Shown: positions 8,705 to 17,466 of the stretch, in pieces
Layout of the letters: each line of letters opens with the position of its first letter
Position numbering within the stretch: position 1 is the stretch's first letter
Source: an uncultured Bacteroidota bacterium
Lineage (GTDB): Bacteria > Bacteroidota > Bacteroidia > Bacteroidales > P3
Assembly: GCA_902774845.1 (NCBI GenBank)
Contig: CACYJU010000012.1
Coordinates: 1-64,000, forward strand
Direction: 5' to 3'
DNA: 64,000 nucleotides
The notes under the pieces: generated by a model
Told to the model about the DNA's origin: nothing
What the model saw: the letters and a program-made list of their open reading frames with translations, nothing else
Database searches by the model: none
Position numbers and translations under genes: made by a program

Positions 8705-10210
8705 TTACCCACAATGCATAAACCTCTGCACAAGTTCAAGAGTTTTCTCGGAGTCGTTGCCAATCTCCTTGCGGAGGTTGCGGTCGTCGTAGGCGCGGAG
8801 ATCCTTGATGATGCCGTCGATGAGAGCGGGAGCAAAGATGCCCTTGTCCTCGTATATCTTGCGGTCTTTCTCCAGCACGTCGGCGCTGGCGGCGCAGCTG
8901 TCGGGCAGCACGGCGAGGCGTTTCAGCACCTCCTCGTGCTCGAAGATATTGACGCTGACGTAACGGTCTTTGGCGTACTGGACAGCGTTTTCCATCTCGA
9001 AGCCGTGACGGGCGGCGACGGTCATGCCGGCGAGCAGCAGATAGACATTGGCGGAGCCGTCGGGGGTACGCAGCTCGATGGTTTGCTTATATGTGAAATC
9101 GACGTCGGTGTTTTTCTCAAGCGGGTTGCAATGCGCCATCATATTGCCGCTGCCCTTGCTCCAGCCGAGGGGCACACGCACCATGGCCGAGCGGTTGCGG
9201 TCGCCCCAGCAGATGTTGGTGGGAGCCTCCTGATGGGGCACCAGACGGAAATAAGATGTGGGGTTGGTGTCGCCGAAGGCGGTGAGCGAGCCAGCGAGGT
9301 CGAGTATGCCAGCTATGGCCTTGTGAGCCACTTCGGTGAGGCCGTTGTCGCCGACGTACATGTTCTTGCCGTCCTTGACGATGCGGGTGTGGATGTGCAT
9401 GCCGCTGCCCGCCTTGCCGACGGTAATTTTCGGGGCGAAGGTGACGGTGATGCCGTATTCGTAACCCAGCTGGCGCATAATCCACTTGGCGATGACGAGC
9501 TGGTCGGCAGCGTCCTCGAGGGTGGTGGGCAGAAACTCAATCTCGTTCTGCTCGTACATGGTGTCGCCGACGGTGAAGTTGCCCACCTCGGAGTGACCGT
9601 ATTTGATGAGGCCGCCACATTCGGCTATGAGCTTCATAGCCTCGACGCGGAACTCCTCGAACTTGCAGAAAGGCTGGGAGGCGTGGTAGCCGCGCTGGTC
9701 GGCCGGGAGATATTCGTCCTCCTTGGTAGCGATGACGTAGTATTCGAGCTCGCCCATGACCTCGAACTCCATGCCGCCGGTAGCCTCACGAAAGGCCTTG
9801 CCGGCTTTGGCGAGGGTGTATTCAGGAGCCATTTCGAAGGGCTCGCCGTCCTTGGTGTAGAAGTTGCAGAGGAGGTCGAGCGTGGGGATATCGGCGAAGG
9901 GGTCGATGAAGGCGGTGCGGAAACGCGGGATAACGTAGAGGTCGCTGCTGCCCGCCTCGAGGAAGGGGAAGAGGCTGGAGCCATCGACACGCTCGCCGGA
10001 GGTAAGAATCTCGTCGGCGTGGTCGAGACTGTTGATGACGAAGTTGAGGGTCTTGAGGCGCCCGTCGTGTGCCATGTAGCGGAACTTTATCATCTCGATG
10101 TCGAACTCGTCGATGACGCGGAGCATGTCGGCCTTGGTGAACTCACGCATAGGTTTCTGCAGGAACTTCACCAGGCGGTTTGGGTTGTGTTTGAAATTAT
10201 CTTTGTTCAT
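8705..10210 (-). CDS. glnA: Glutamine synthetase, class I type
   Basis: This 501-residue protein makes glutamine from glutamate, ammonia and ATP in the cytoplasm. Family signatures are visible in order: the N-terminal beta-grasp region, GELEYYV (metal-binding Glu), NEIEFLPTTLEDAADQL, GSGMHIHTRI (ATP/metal His), NPTSYFRLVPHQEAPTNICWGDRNRS (active-site Arg residues), and IELRTPDGSANVYL near the end. I see no NLYDLP-like adenylylation site. Length fits the class I family. The ATG at 10210 is preceded by a 7-bp array and a TACCTTTG promoter. The next gene on this strand is aat-folK, across a 9-bp array. Confidence 0.95.
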   Translation of the reverse strand: MNKDNFKHNPNRLVKFLQKPMREFTKADMLRVIDEFDIEMIKFRYMAHDGRLKTLNFVINSLDHADEILTSGERVDGSSLFPFLEAGSSDLYVIPRFRTAFIDPFADIPTLDLLCNFYTKDGEPFEMAPEYTLAKAGKAFREATGGMEFEVMGELEYYVIATKEDEYLPADQRGYHASQPFCKFEEFRVEAMKLIAECGGLIKYGHSEVGNFTVGDTMYEQNEIEFLPTTLEDAADQLVIAKWIMRQLGYEYGITVTFAPKITVGKAGSGMHIHTRIVKDGKNMYVGDNGLTEVAHKAIAGILDLAGSLTAFGDTNPTSYFRLVPHQEAPTNICWGDRNRSAMVRVPLGWSKGSGNMMAHCNPLEKNTDVDFTYKQTIELRTPDGSANVYLLLAGMTVAARHGFEMENAVQYAKDRYVSVNIFEHEEVLKRLAVLPDSCAASADVLEKDRKIYEDKGIFAPALIDGIIKDLRAYDDRNLRKEIGNDSEKTLELVQRFMHCG

Positions 10211-10223
10211 GATGTTTTATGTT

Positions 10224-10251
10224 TAGTGATTAGTGACAAGTGAATAGTGAT
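10224..10251. repeat. 7-bp tandem array in the glnA leader
   Basis: Four 7-base units (TAGTGAT, TAGTGAC, AAGTGAA, TAGTGAT) lie between the glnA promoter and its start codon, so they would be transcribed in the 5' leader. Confidence 0.75.
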
Positions 10252-10274
10252 TTGACAAATGTCAAATGGGACTG

Positions 10275-10305
10275 CAAAGGTACAACAATTAATTGAATGT
10301 TTAAA
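10275..10305 (-). promoter_or_regulatory. Promoter of glnA
   Basis: On the minus strand TACCTTTG (10275-10282) matches the TAnnTTTG -7 box. A TTTA (10302-10305) lies 19 bases upstream as a weak -33 element. Confidence 0.6.
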
Positions 10306-10444
10306 GTTTTTATCAATATCTTGCCAATATCATAATATTTTGAATTTTTTTATGTTATTAATTAATGTGTAACCCAAAACCAACACACCCAATCACCCAG
10401 GCAATAAAACATCACAGGAAATAAAACAACAAAATCATAAAGCC

Positions 10445-11833
10445 ATGTTCAAAAAAGAGACCTACATCGCACGTCGCGAGCAGCTTCGCAAGGATGTGAA
10501 GCACGGCATCATCATCATCCAGGGCAACCACGAAGCCCCCTGCAACTACAAAGACAACACCTACTGGTTCCGACAGGACAGCACGTTTCTCTATTTCTTC
10601 GGTCTTCAGAGGGAAGACCTGGTGGGAGTGCTCGACTGCGACACCGGCAAGGACTACCTCTTCGCCAACGACTACGACATAGACGACATCATCTGGACAG
10701 GCCCGCTGCCGAGCGTGAAGAAGCTCGCCGCCAGCGTGGGAGTGAAGAACAGCGGCACCCTGGCCGAGCTGCAGGACTTCTGCACCAACGCCGTGGGGAT
10801 GGGGCGCAAGGCGCACTACCTGCCACCCTACCGTTCGGACAACCAGCGCCAACTGAGCTGCCTTCTGGGTATCAAATACGCCTCCGTGCCGATGTACGCC
10901 TCGCTGGAACTCATAAAAGCCTGCGTGAAACAGCGCAGCATCAAGAGCGACGAAGAGATAGCCGAGATAGAAAAAGCCATCGACACCGCCTACAACATGC
11001 ACGTCAGCGCCATGAAGCAGGCGATGCCCGGCCGCTACGAGTATGAGCTGGCAGGCATCATGGAAGGCGAAGCCTGGAAAGGCAACGGCCCCGTGAGCTT
11101 CCCCATCATCATGACCGTACACGGCGAGACCCTCCACAACCACGGCCATAACAACAAGCTGGCGAAAGGGCGCATGCTGGTGATGGACGCCGGATGCGAG
11201 ACAGCCATGAACTACTGCTCCGACATCACCCGTTCGGTGCCGGTGGGAGGCAAGTTCGACGCCCGCCAGAAAGCCATCTACGAGATAGTGCTGGCAGCGC
11301 AGCTCGAAGCCATACGCATCTCGCGCCCCGGCATCACCTACAAGGAGGTGCACACCGAGGTGAGCAAGATACTGGCACAAGGCTACAAAGACCTGAAGAT
11401 ACTGAAAGGCCGCGTAGAAGACATCGTGGCAAACGGCGCGCACAGCCTGCTGATGCCTCACGGCTTGGGGCACATGATGGGACTCGACGTGCACGACATG
11501 GAGAACTACGGCCAGATATATGTCGGCTATGACGAGCGCACCCGCCCCAGCGAGCAGTTCGGCTTGGGCAGCCTGCGTTGTGGCCGGAAGCTGGAGAAAG
11601 GGTTCGTCCTCACCGACGAGCCAGGATGCTACTTCATACCCGCCCTCATCGACAAATGGCACGCCGAAGGCACCAACAAGAACTTCATCAACTTCAACGA
11701 GCTGGAGAAGTGGAAAGACTTCGGCGGCATACGCATTGAAGACGACATACTCATCACCGCCAAAGGCTGCCGCGTGCTTGGCAAACCCATACCCAAGACC
11801 ATCAAGGAAATCGAAGAGACGATGAGAGGCTAG
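10445..11833 (+). CDS. pepP: Xaa-Pro aminopeptidase (M24B, PepP type)
   Basis: A 462-residue cytosolic metallopeptidase that removes N-terminal residues before proline. The N-terminal creatinase-like domain (about 1-170) starts MFKKETYIARREQL. The pita-bread catalytic domain follows, with all five dinuclear-metal ligands in context: MDAGCE, SDITRSVPVGG, LLMPHGLGHMMGLDVHD, TDEPGCYF and GGIRIEDD. The ATG at 10445 gives the usual family N-terminus. The gene is transcribed divergently from glnA. A downstream kinase gene follows after about 90 bases. There is nothing odd in the protein. Confidence 0.95.
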   Translation: MFKKETYIARREQLRKDVKHGIIIIQGNHEAPCNYKDNTYWFRQDSTFLYFFGLQREDLVGVLDCDTGKDYLFANDYDIDDIIWTGPLPSVKKLAASVGVKNSGTLAELQDFCTNAVGMGRKAHYLPPYRSDNQRQLSCLLGIKYASVPMYASLELIKACVKQRSIKSDEEIAEIEKAIDTAYNMHVSAMKQAMPGRYEYELAGIMEGEAWKGNGPVSFPIIMTVHGETLHNHGHNNKLAKGRMLVMDAGCETAMNYCSDITRSVPVGGKFDARQKAIYEIVLAAQLEAIRISRPGITYKEVHTEVSKILAQGYKDLKILKGRVEDIVANGAHSLLMPHGLGHMMGLDVHDMENYGQIYVGYDERTRPSEQFGLGSLRCGRKLEKGFVLTDEPGCYFIPALIDKWHAEGTNKNFINFNELEKWKDFGGIRIEDDILITAKGCRVLGKPIPKTIKEIEETMRG

Positions 11834-11924
11834 CCCCCATTAGGCAGAGCCGTCAAGTTACGGGTCATAATTGTCAATTTTAACATTACACAATTCACAA
11901 TCAAAAACCAACAAAGCAACCATC

Positions 11925-13592
11925 ATGAACAATATAGAAATCGTAATAGAGAACTTCAACGAACGCAGATATGTGGAACACGGCACCTCGCTGGCCGAGA
12001 TTGTACGCCAGAGCCACGACCAGTTTATGGAGCTGACGGGCGGCAAGCCCATCCTCGGCGCACTGGTCAACAACCGCATCCAAACCCTGCAGTACCGAAT
12101 CTACAACCCCCGCACAATCGAGTTTTTCGACCTCAGCCACCGTCAAGGCAAGCGGCTCTTCCAAAACTCACTGGGGTTCATGATGTACAAAGCTGTCAAG
12201 GACACCTACCCCGACGCACACCTCATCTTCGACCACTCACTGCTCAACGGCACCTACTGCCGCATCGAGGGCATAGACACCGACCACGCCACCGTACGCG
12301 ACAACATCACACGCCGCATGTCGCAACTGCAGCAGCAAGACCTGCCATTCAACAGCAAGGTGATGCTGAAGGAGGACGCGCTGAAGCTCATCTCCAAGGA
12401 GGACATCCCCGAAACCTACCGCCTGCTCGAGTCGCTCAAACAACTCTATATCGAGATGCAGTTCCTCGACGGGACAGTACACAAGCTCTCCTCACGCACC
12501 GTGCCCTCAACCGGTTGTCTCACCGGATGGACACTCGACCTCTTCGAGGACGGCTATCTCCTCAACATGCCCGAACCTGAAATCAACTACCATTTCGACC
12601 GCGCCGACAAGCTCTTCAACATCTTCCAGGAGCACCACGGCTGGGTGAAACTGCTGCGCATACCCACCATCACCGACCTCAACACTATCATCAAAGCCGG
12701 AGGCGGCAACCGCCTTGTCCAGGTGGCCGAAGCACTGCATGAGAAGAAATACGCCGAGATTGCCGAGCAGATCCACCAACTCAGCGACCACGTCCGGCTC
12801 ATCCTCATCGCCGGCCCATCCTCGTCAGGCAAGACCACCTCGTGCCGGCGCCTCACCGTGCAGCTCAACGTTCTCGGTCATGACGTCAAGCAGATCTCAC
12901 TCGACGACTACTTCGTCTCACGCGACCGTACACCCAAGCTCCCCAACGGTGAATACGACTTCGAAAGCATCGACGCCCTCGACATACCACTCCTCAACGA
13001 CCACCTCACACGACTCTTCAACGACGAAGAAGTCGCCATACCCACTTTCGACTTCATCAAAGGCGACCCCTATTTCAGCGGCAAGACGCTCTCACTAAAA
13101 CCCAAGAAGCTCCTCATTGTCGAAGGCATCCACGCCCTGAACCCGAAACTCACGGCACAGATTCCCGAGTCGATGAAGTTCAAGATGTACGTCTCGGCGC
13201 TCACCCAAGTCGCCATCGACGACCAGAACATCATCCACTCAAGCGACAACCGACTGATACGCCGCATCGTGAGAGACAACAGCTTCCGCGGATGGAACGC
13301 CCATGAAACCCTGAAACGCTGGGACAACGTGCAAGCCGGCGAGCGCAAGCACATATACCCCTATCAGGAGAACGCCGACGTGATGTTCAACAGCGCCCTC
13401 TTCTACGAACTCGCCATGCTCAAGACCTATGCCGAGCCGCTGCTGAAGCAGGTGCCAGAGAACTGCAAAGAGTACGCTGAAGCCTGCCGTCTGCTCAACT
13501 TCATAGAACTGATAGAACCCATCGACCCGAAGTTCATACCGCCGACCTCGATAATGAGAGAATTCCTCGGCGGCAGCAGTTTTGAATATTAA
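11925..13592 (+). CDS. Nucleoside kinase, uridine-kinase fold with ThrRS-like N-terminal region
   Basis: A 555-residue protein. The N-terminal part (about 1-280) resembles the TGS and second N-terminal domains of threonyl-tRNA synthetase (for example HLIFDHSLLNGTYCRIEG). The C-terminal part is a phosphoribulokinase/uridine-kinase P-loop domain: Walker A IAGPSSSGKTT near residue 296, then SLDDYFVSRDRTPKLPNGEYDFES and FIKGDPYFSG. The family is usual in Bacteroidales and is annotated as nucleoside kinase; the exact substrate is not established from sequence. The ATG at 11925 (MNNIEIVIENF) is chosen over an in-frame start 54 bases upstream because that stretch is AT-rich, repeat-like and not conserved in type. 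A 34-codon gene follows 12 bases downstream. Confidence 0.9.
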   Translation: MNNIEIVIENFNERRYVEHGTSLAEIVRQSHDQFMELTGGKPILGALVNNRIQTLQYRIYNPRTIEFFDLSHRQGKRLFQNSLGFMMYKAVKDTYPDAHLIFDHSLLNGTYCRIEGIDTDHATVRDNITRRMSQLQQQDLPFNSKVMLKEDALKLISKEDIPETYRLLESLKQLYIEMQFLDGTVHKLSSRTVPSTGCLTGWTLDLFEDGYLLNMPEPEINYHFDRADKLFNIFQEHHGWVKLLRIPTITDLNTIIKAGGGNRLVQVAEALHEKKYAEIAEQIHQLSDHVRLILIAGPSSSGKTTSCRRLTVQLNVLGHDVKQISLDDYFVSRDRTPKLPNGEYDFESIDALDIPLLNDHLTRLFNDEEVAIPTFDFIKGDPYFSGKTLSLKPKKLLIVEGIHALNPKLTAQIPESMKFKMYVSALTQVAIDDQNIIHSSDNRLIRRIVRDNSFRGWNAHETLKRWDNVQAGERKHIYPYQENADVMFNSALFYELAMLKTYAEPLLKQVPENCKEYAEACRLLNFIELIEPIDPKFIPPTSIMREFLGGSSFEY

Positions 13593-13604
13593 AAATCGAA
13601 CGAT

Positions 13605-13709
13605 ATGTATTACATACAATTCATCTTTCATTGGGCAGCCATCGGATTCCTCCTGTGGCTCCTCTACAAAGTGGTCATGGCATTCATCGACTGGATAAAA
13701 CGCCACTAA
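13605..13709 (+). CDS. 34-residue single-pass membrane peptide
   Basis: A short frame starts with ATG 12 bases after the kinase stop and ends with TAA at 13707. It encodes MYYIQFIFHWAAIGFLLWLL followed by a short basic tail ending IKRH, a clear single transmembrane segment with positive charges after it. I do not know the family. Its position between the kinase and COG0523 genes on the same strand suggests co-transcription. Codon choice (ATC, CTC, GGA) resembles its neighbours, which favours a real gene. Confidence 0.5.
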   Translation: MYYIQFIFHWAAIGFLLWLLYKVVMAFIDWIKRH

Positions 13710-13710
13710 C

Positions 13711-13750
13711 TAACACATTCACGCCATCAAACATTCAAGCAATCACGCAC
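13711..13750. repeat. 8-bp tandem array before the COG0523 GTPase gene
   Basis: Five 8-base units (TAACACAT, TCACGCCA, TCAAACAT, TCAAGCAA, TCACGCAC) fill the gap between the small membrane peptide and the ATG at 13753. Confidence 0.7.
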
Positions 13751-13752
13751 AA

Positions 13753-14991
13753 ATGAAAGTTCTCCTCCTCACCGGCTACCTAGGAAGCGGCAAGACCACG
13801 CTGCTTAACAGAATACTTAACAACCGCAAAGGCATCAAGTTCGCCGTCATAGTGAACGACATCGGCGAAGTCAACATCGACGCAACACTCATAGAACAAG
13901 GCGGAATCGTAGGGCAGGGCGACGACAGCCTCGTGGCGTTGCAGAACGGATGCATCTGCTGCACGCTTAAGATGGACCTCGTCAACCAGCTGCGCGACAT
14001 CGCCCTCATGCAGAAGTTCGACTATGTCGTCATAGAAGCCAGCGGCATCTGCGAACCCGAACCGATAGCACAAACCATCTGTTCGATACCGTCACAGATT
14101 CCCGACTTCCCCGCCGATGCCCTGCCGCGACTCGACTGCATAGTCACAGTGGTTGATGCACTGCGTATGCGCGACGAGTTCAAGAACGGACTAGACCTGA
14201 CCCGCCCCGCCATAGACGAAGAAGACATCGAAAACCTCGTCATACAGCAGATAGAATTCTGTAACATCATTCTCCTCAACAAAGCCTCGGAGGTGAAACC
14301 CGACGAGCTGGAACAGATACGCCAGATAGTGCGAGCCCTGCAGCCCAAAGCCGAGATTATCGACTGCAACTACGGCGACGTCGATTTCGACCGCATCCTC
14401 AACACCGGTATGTTCGACTTCGACGAAGTGGCCACCTCCGCCACCTGGGTGCACGAAGTGGAAGCAGGAGCGGAGTTATCGGACAAGTCTGACGAGTCTG
14501 ACGAGTCTGACGAGTCCGACGAGTCCGACCATGAGCATCACCATCACCACGAGGAGCATGAACACGAACACGAACACCACCACCATCATCACCACGACCA
14601 TGAAGAAGGCGAAGCCGAAGAGTATGGCATCGGCACATACGTCTATTTCAACCGTGAGCCGTTTGACATCAACAAGTTCGACGACTTTGTGGCACGACGC
14701 TGGCCGAAGGGAATAATCAGAGCCAAAGGCATCTGCTACTTCTACGGAGAAGGCGACGTGTGCTACCTCTTCGAGCAAGCCGGCAAGCAAGTAGCCCTTA
14801 AAGATGTAGGCCAGTGGTTCGCCACCATGCCCGAGAGAGAGTTGCAGCAGCGACTGGAATGGGACAAGCAGCTGCAACGCGACTGGGATCCCGTATATGG
14901 CGACCGCATGCAGAAGCTCGTCTTCATAGGACAGCACCTCGACAAAACGCTCCTGAAAAAAGAGCTGGACAACTGCCTTAAATACGTATGA
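13753..14991 (+). CDS. COG0523/CobW-family metallochaperone GTPase with His-rich loop
   Basis: A 412-residue G3E GTPase that probably delivers zinc or another metal to client enzymes. Seen: Walker A GYLGSGKTT (residues 8-16), the metal-binding motif GCICC (C67, C69, C70), the VIEASGICEP switch region, and the CobW C-terminal domain (about 300-410, YGIGTYVYFNREPFD). Between the domains lies an acidic SDESD repeat (about 242-259), encoded by a 9-bp array, and then a His/Glu-rich run (about 260-290) that would bind divalent metal. COG0523 proteins often have His-rich linkers; the SDE repeat is extra. Which metal is bound cannot be read from sequence. No Zur box was recognised upstream. Confidence 0.88.
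   Translation: MKVLLLTGYLGSGKTTLLNRILNNRKGIKFAVIVNDIGEVNIDATLIEQGGIVGQGDDSLVALQNGCICCTLKMDLVNQLRDIALMQKFDYVVIEASGICEPEPIAQTICSIPSQIPDFPADALPRLDCIVTVVDALRMRDEFKNGLDLTRPAIDEEDIENLVIQQIEFCNIILLNKASEVKPDELEQIRQIVRALQPKAEIIDCNYGDVDFDRILNTGMFDFDEVATSATWVHEVEAGAELSDKSDESDESDESDESDHEHHHHHEEHEHEHEHHHHHHHDHEEGEAEEYGIGTYVYFNREPFDINKFDDFVARRWPKGIIRAKGICYFYGEGDVCYLFEQAGKQVALKDVGQWFATMPERELQQRLEWDKQLQRDWDPVYGDRMQKLVFIGQHLDKTLLKKELDNCLKYV
14478..14529. repeat. 9-bp GTCNGACNN array inside the COG0523 gene
   Basis: Six 9-base units with core GTCNGAC and a two-base spacer (mostly GA) are translated in frame as repeated SDE. The same core forms arrays at 17662-17722, 21382-21417 and 22019-22054. Confidence 0.85.
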
Positions 14992-15040
14992 CAAAAACGG
15001 TTAACGCAATTGTCAATCTGACCGATATAATCTTTACACT

Positions 15041-16507
15041 ATGATATCATTCTTAATTGCAGTAGTACTTCTGTTGCTCGGTTATTTTCTGTACTCAAAA
15101 ATAATAGAGCGCATACTGAAAATAGACCCCACGCGCCAAACACCAGCCGTAGCACATCCAGACGGAGTGGACTATGTACCCATGAAGTCGTGGCGGATAT
15201 TTCTCATCCAATTCCTGAACATCGCCGGTGTGGGGCCAATCTGCGGAGCCATCATGGGAGCTCAGTTCGGCACCGCCTCCTTCCTCTGGATCGTCTTCGG
15301 ATGCATCTTCGCCGGCGCCGTACACGACTTCATCGCCGCCTTCATCAGCATCCGCATGGACGGTGCCTCCCTGCCCGAAATTCATGGTAAGTATCTCGGC
15401 AACGGCATGAAGCAGTTCATGCGCGGGTTCACCGTCATACTCATGATCCTCGTCGGCGCAGTCTTCGTCAACACCCCTGCCGTGTTGCTCAACAACAACT
15501 TCACCCCCGACTGGAACATCTTCATCTGGGTCGGCATCATCTTCGCCTACTACCTTATCGCCACACTCCTCCCCATCGATAAACTCATCGGCCGCCTCTA
15601 TCCCATCTTCGGATTCCTCCTGCTCGGAATGGCCATCGCCATCGTGGTGGCTTTCATCGTCTACCGTCCCGACATGCCTGAGGTGTGGCAAGGGCTGCAG
15701 AACACCCACCCCAACGCCAAACACAACCCCATCTTCCCGATGATGTTCATCTCCATCGCCTGCGGTGCGATAAGTGGCTTCCACGCCACCCAGAGTCCTC
15801 TTATGGCTCGCTGCATGACCAACGAACGACAGGCACGCCCCATCTTCTATGGAGCGATGATCACTGAAGGCATCGTGGCCCTTATATGGGCAGCCGCCGC
15901 CACAGTCTTTTACCACGACCCCATTCTGGCACAGAAGACGATGGTTGACGGACATCCGCTGGGCGGCAACGCCATGGTGGGCGTGATAGCCAACGAGTGG
16001 TTCCCACCCGTTATCGCCACCATCTGCATCCTCGGCGTCATCAGCGCCGCCATCACCAGCGGCGACACCGCACTCCGCTCGGCTCGCCTCATCGTAGCCG
16101 ACTTCATGCACGTCGACCAAAAGCCCATCCCGAAACGACTCCTTGTGGCACTGCCGGTCTTCGTCCTGGCCGCTGCCTTACTGGTCTTCTCGCTGGCCAA
16201 CCCCACCGGCTTCGACTACATCTGGCGTTACTTCTCCTGGGCCAACCAGGTGCTCGCCATGGTCACCCTCTGGGCCGTCACCGTCTTCCTATCCCGCAAC
16301 ACCAAAGGTCTATGGTATTTCGTCTCACTCATCCCAGCGATGTTCATGACTATGGTCACCGTCTCCTTCATCTTTGTGGCCGAAAAAGAAGGATTGGGCA
16401 CCCTTATCCCGCGTCCGGTCGGTTACAGCCTCGCCGCCCTCATAACCCTGCTCATTACGGGCCTGTTTCTATTCAAAAAACACCACAAAATGCAACTTTT
16501 TGATTGA
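15041..16507 (+). CDS. cstA: CstA-family carbon starvation / pyruvate or peptide transporter
   Basis: A 488-residue integral membrane protein with about 12-13 hydrophobic segments. The start region carries the family pattern (DPTRQTPAVAHPDGVDYVPM), followed by GVGPICGAIMGAQFG, PLMARCMTNERQARPIFYGAMITEG and GDTALRSARLIVADF. CstA proteins import pyruvate or peptides during carbon limitation. The length matches the short CstA type rather than the roughly 700-residue E. coli protein. The gene stands alone on the plus strand, 49 bases after the COG0523 gene. I recognise no specific regulator site. Confidence 0.93.
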   Translation: MISFLIAVVLLLLGYFLYSKIIERILKIDPTRQTPAVAHPDGVDYVPMKSWRIFLIQFLNIAGVGPICGAIMGAQFGTASFLWIVFGCIFAGAVHDFIAAFISIRMDGASLPEIHGKYLGNGMKQFMRGFTVILMILVGAVFVNTPAVLLNNNFTPDWNIFIWVGIIFAYYLIATLLPIDKLIGRLYPIFGFLLLGMAIAIVVAFIVYRPDMPEVWQGLQNTHPNAKHNPIFPMMFISIACGAISGFHATQSPLMARCMTNERQARPIFYGAMITEGIVALIWAAAATVFYHDPILAQKTMVDGHPLGGNAMVGVIANEWFPPVIATICILGVISAAITSGDTALRSARLIVADFMHVDQKPIPKRLLVALPVFVLAAALLVFSLANPTGFDYIWRYFSWANQVLAMVTLWAVTVFLSRNTKGLWYFVSLIPAMFMTMVTVSFIFVAEKEGLGTLIPRPVGYSLAALITLLITGLFLFKKHHKMQLFD

Positions 16508-16534
16508 ATATTACGTTTATTAAGAGAAAAGTTG

Positions 16535-16542
16535 TACTTTTG
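16535..16542 (+). promoter_or_regulatory. -7 box upstream of the secreted YD-repeat-like protein
   Basis: TACTTTTG matches TAnnTTTG and lies 20 bases before the ATG at 16563. The -33 element is not clear. Confidence 0.45.
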
Positions 16543-16562
16543 TACCTCAAAAAGTTTTGAAA

Positions 16563-17390
16563 ATGAAAAAGAACATAGCACTTGTTTTCGCTCTGCTGAT
16601 CGCCGCCAGCGCCTTTGCCGGCAACAAACCAAAGAAATGCTCCCGTGAAGAAATGGGCATCCATGGCAACGCCATCTACGTCCTCGAATTCACTTACAAC
16701 CTCCACGGCGGCAAGAACGGTGGCAAACAGCTCACATGCCTGGATTCAGTAGTGTTCGATTCACGCGGAAACTTCCAAGACAAATACCGTCGCAATAACG
16801 GTAAATACACTTGGTTTTCCTACTATTTCGACGTCAACGGCTACTCACTCGGCTGGAACGAATATGACAAGAACAACACCCTTACCGCACGTACCGCCTA
16901 CCTCAACGACAACAACGGCAACTGTGTGGAACGTACCGCTTTCCTCAACGGCCAGATGACCCAACGTGCTTCTTCCCGCTATGAGAACAACCGTCTCGTC
17001 GAGGAACAGAGCTACGACGAGAACGGCTCGATGGCCGAAAAGCGCGTGTTTAAATACGATAACCAAGGCAACAACACCGAGACCGAGTTCTACAGCCGTG
17101 ACGGTGAGTTGACCCAGAAATACATCTACAAGTACGACAACAGAGGCAACCGCGTGGAGTGGCGTTTCTACGATGCCGACGAATTTCTCGTGGCCCTCAC
17201 CACCTACTACTACGACGAGCACGACAACCTTATTGAGGAAAGCTCTTTCAACTACGACGAGCATCTCAACTGGAAGCACAGCTACGTCTATGAGTACGAC
17301 GACGAGGACAACTGGGTCCGCAAGACCATCTACCGCAACGGTACCCCCTATCAGGTAGTCGAGCGCGAGATTGCTTTCCCGGTCTATTGA
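16563..17390 (+). CDS. Secreted protein with YD/RHS-like short repeats
   Basis: A 275-residue protein with a clear signal peptide (about 1-20, ending ASAFAG). The mature part is a series of roughly 20-residue repeats of the type YDNxGNxxExxFYxxDG (for example YDNQGNNTETEFY, YDNRGNRVEWRFY, YDEHDNLIEES), like beta-hairpin YD repeats seen in Bacteroidota exported proteins. I place it outside the cytoplasm; its role is unknown. The ATG at 16563 is chosen over a TTG two codons earlier because it gives a normal signal peptide. A strong terminator follows immediately downstream. Confidence 0.85.
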   Translation: MKKNIALVFALLIAASAFAGNKPKKCSREEMGIHGNAIYVLEFTYNLHGGKNGGKQLTCLDSVVFDSRGNFQDKYRRNNGKYTWFSYYFDVNGYSLGWNEYDKNNTLTARTAYLNDNNGNCVERTAFLNGQMTQRASSRYENNRLVEEQSYDENGSMAEKRVFKYDNQGNNTETEFYSRDGELTQKYIYKYDNRGNRVEWRFYDADEFLVALTTYYYDEHDNLIEESSFNYDEHLNWKHSYVYEYDDEDNWVRKTIYRNGTPYQVVEREIAFPVY

Positions 17391-17413
17391 TCTCCAATTA
17401 TACACCAAAAGAC

Positions 17414-17448
17414 AAACCCGATTGAATAAAAGATTCAATCGGGTTTTT
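17414..17448. terminator. Bidirectional intrinsic terminator
   Basis: A perfect 14-bp stem (17414-17427 with 17433-17446, arms starting AAACCCGATTGAAT) with a 5-base loop is followed by T on the plus strand and by T on the minus strand. It separates the converging genes at 17390 and 17467. Confidence 0.9.
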
Positions 17449-17466
17449 ACTTTGTAATTGTCCCCT

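Noticed and set aside
8714..10243. A 509-codon open frame on the plus strand opposite glnA
   Set aside because: It mirrors glnA over its full length and has no recognisable motifs. GC-rich third positions of the real gene leave the opposite frame open. GlnA on the minus strand has all family motifs.
10412..11662. A 416-codon minus-strand frame opposite pepP
   Set aside because: PepP on the plus strand has all five metal ligands. The opposite frame is a shadow.
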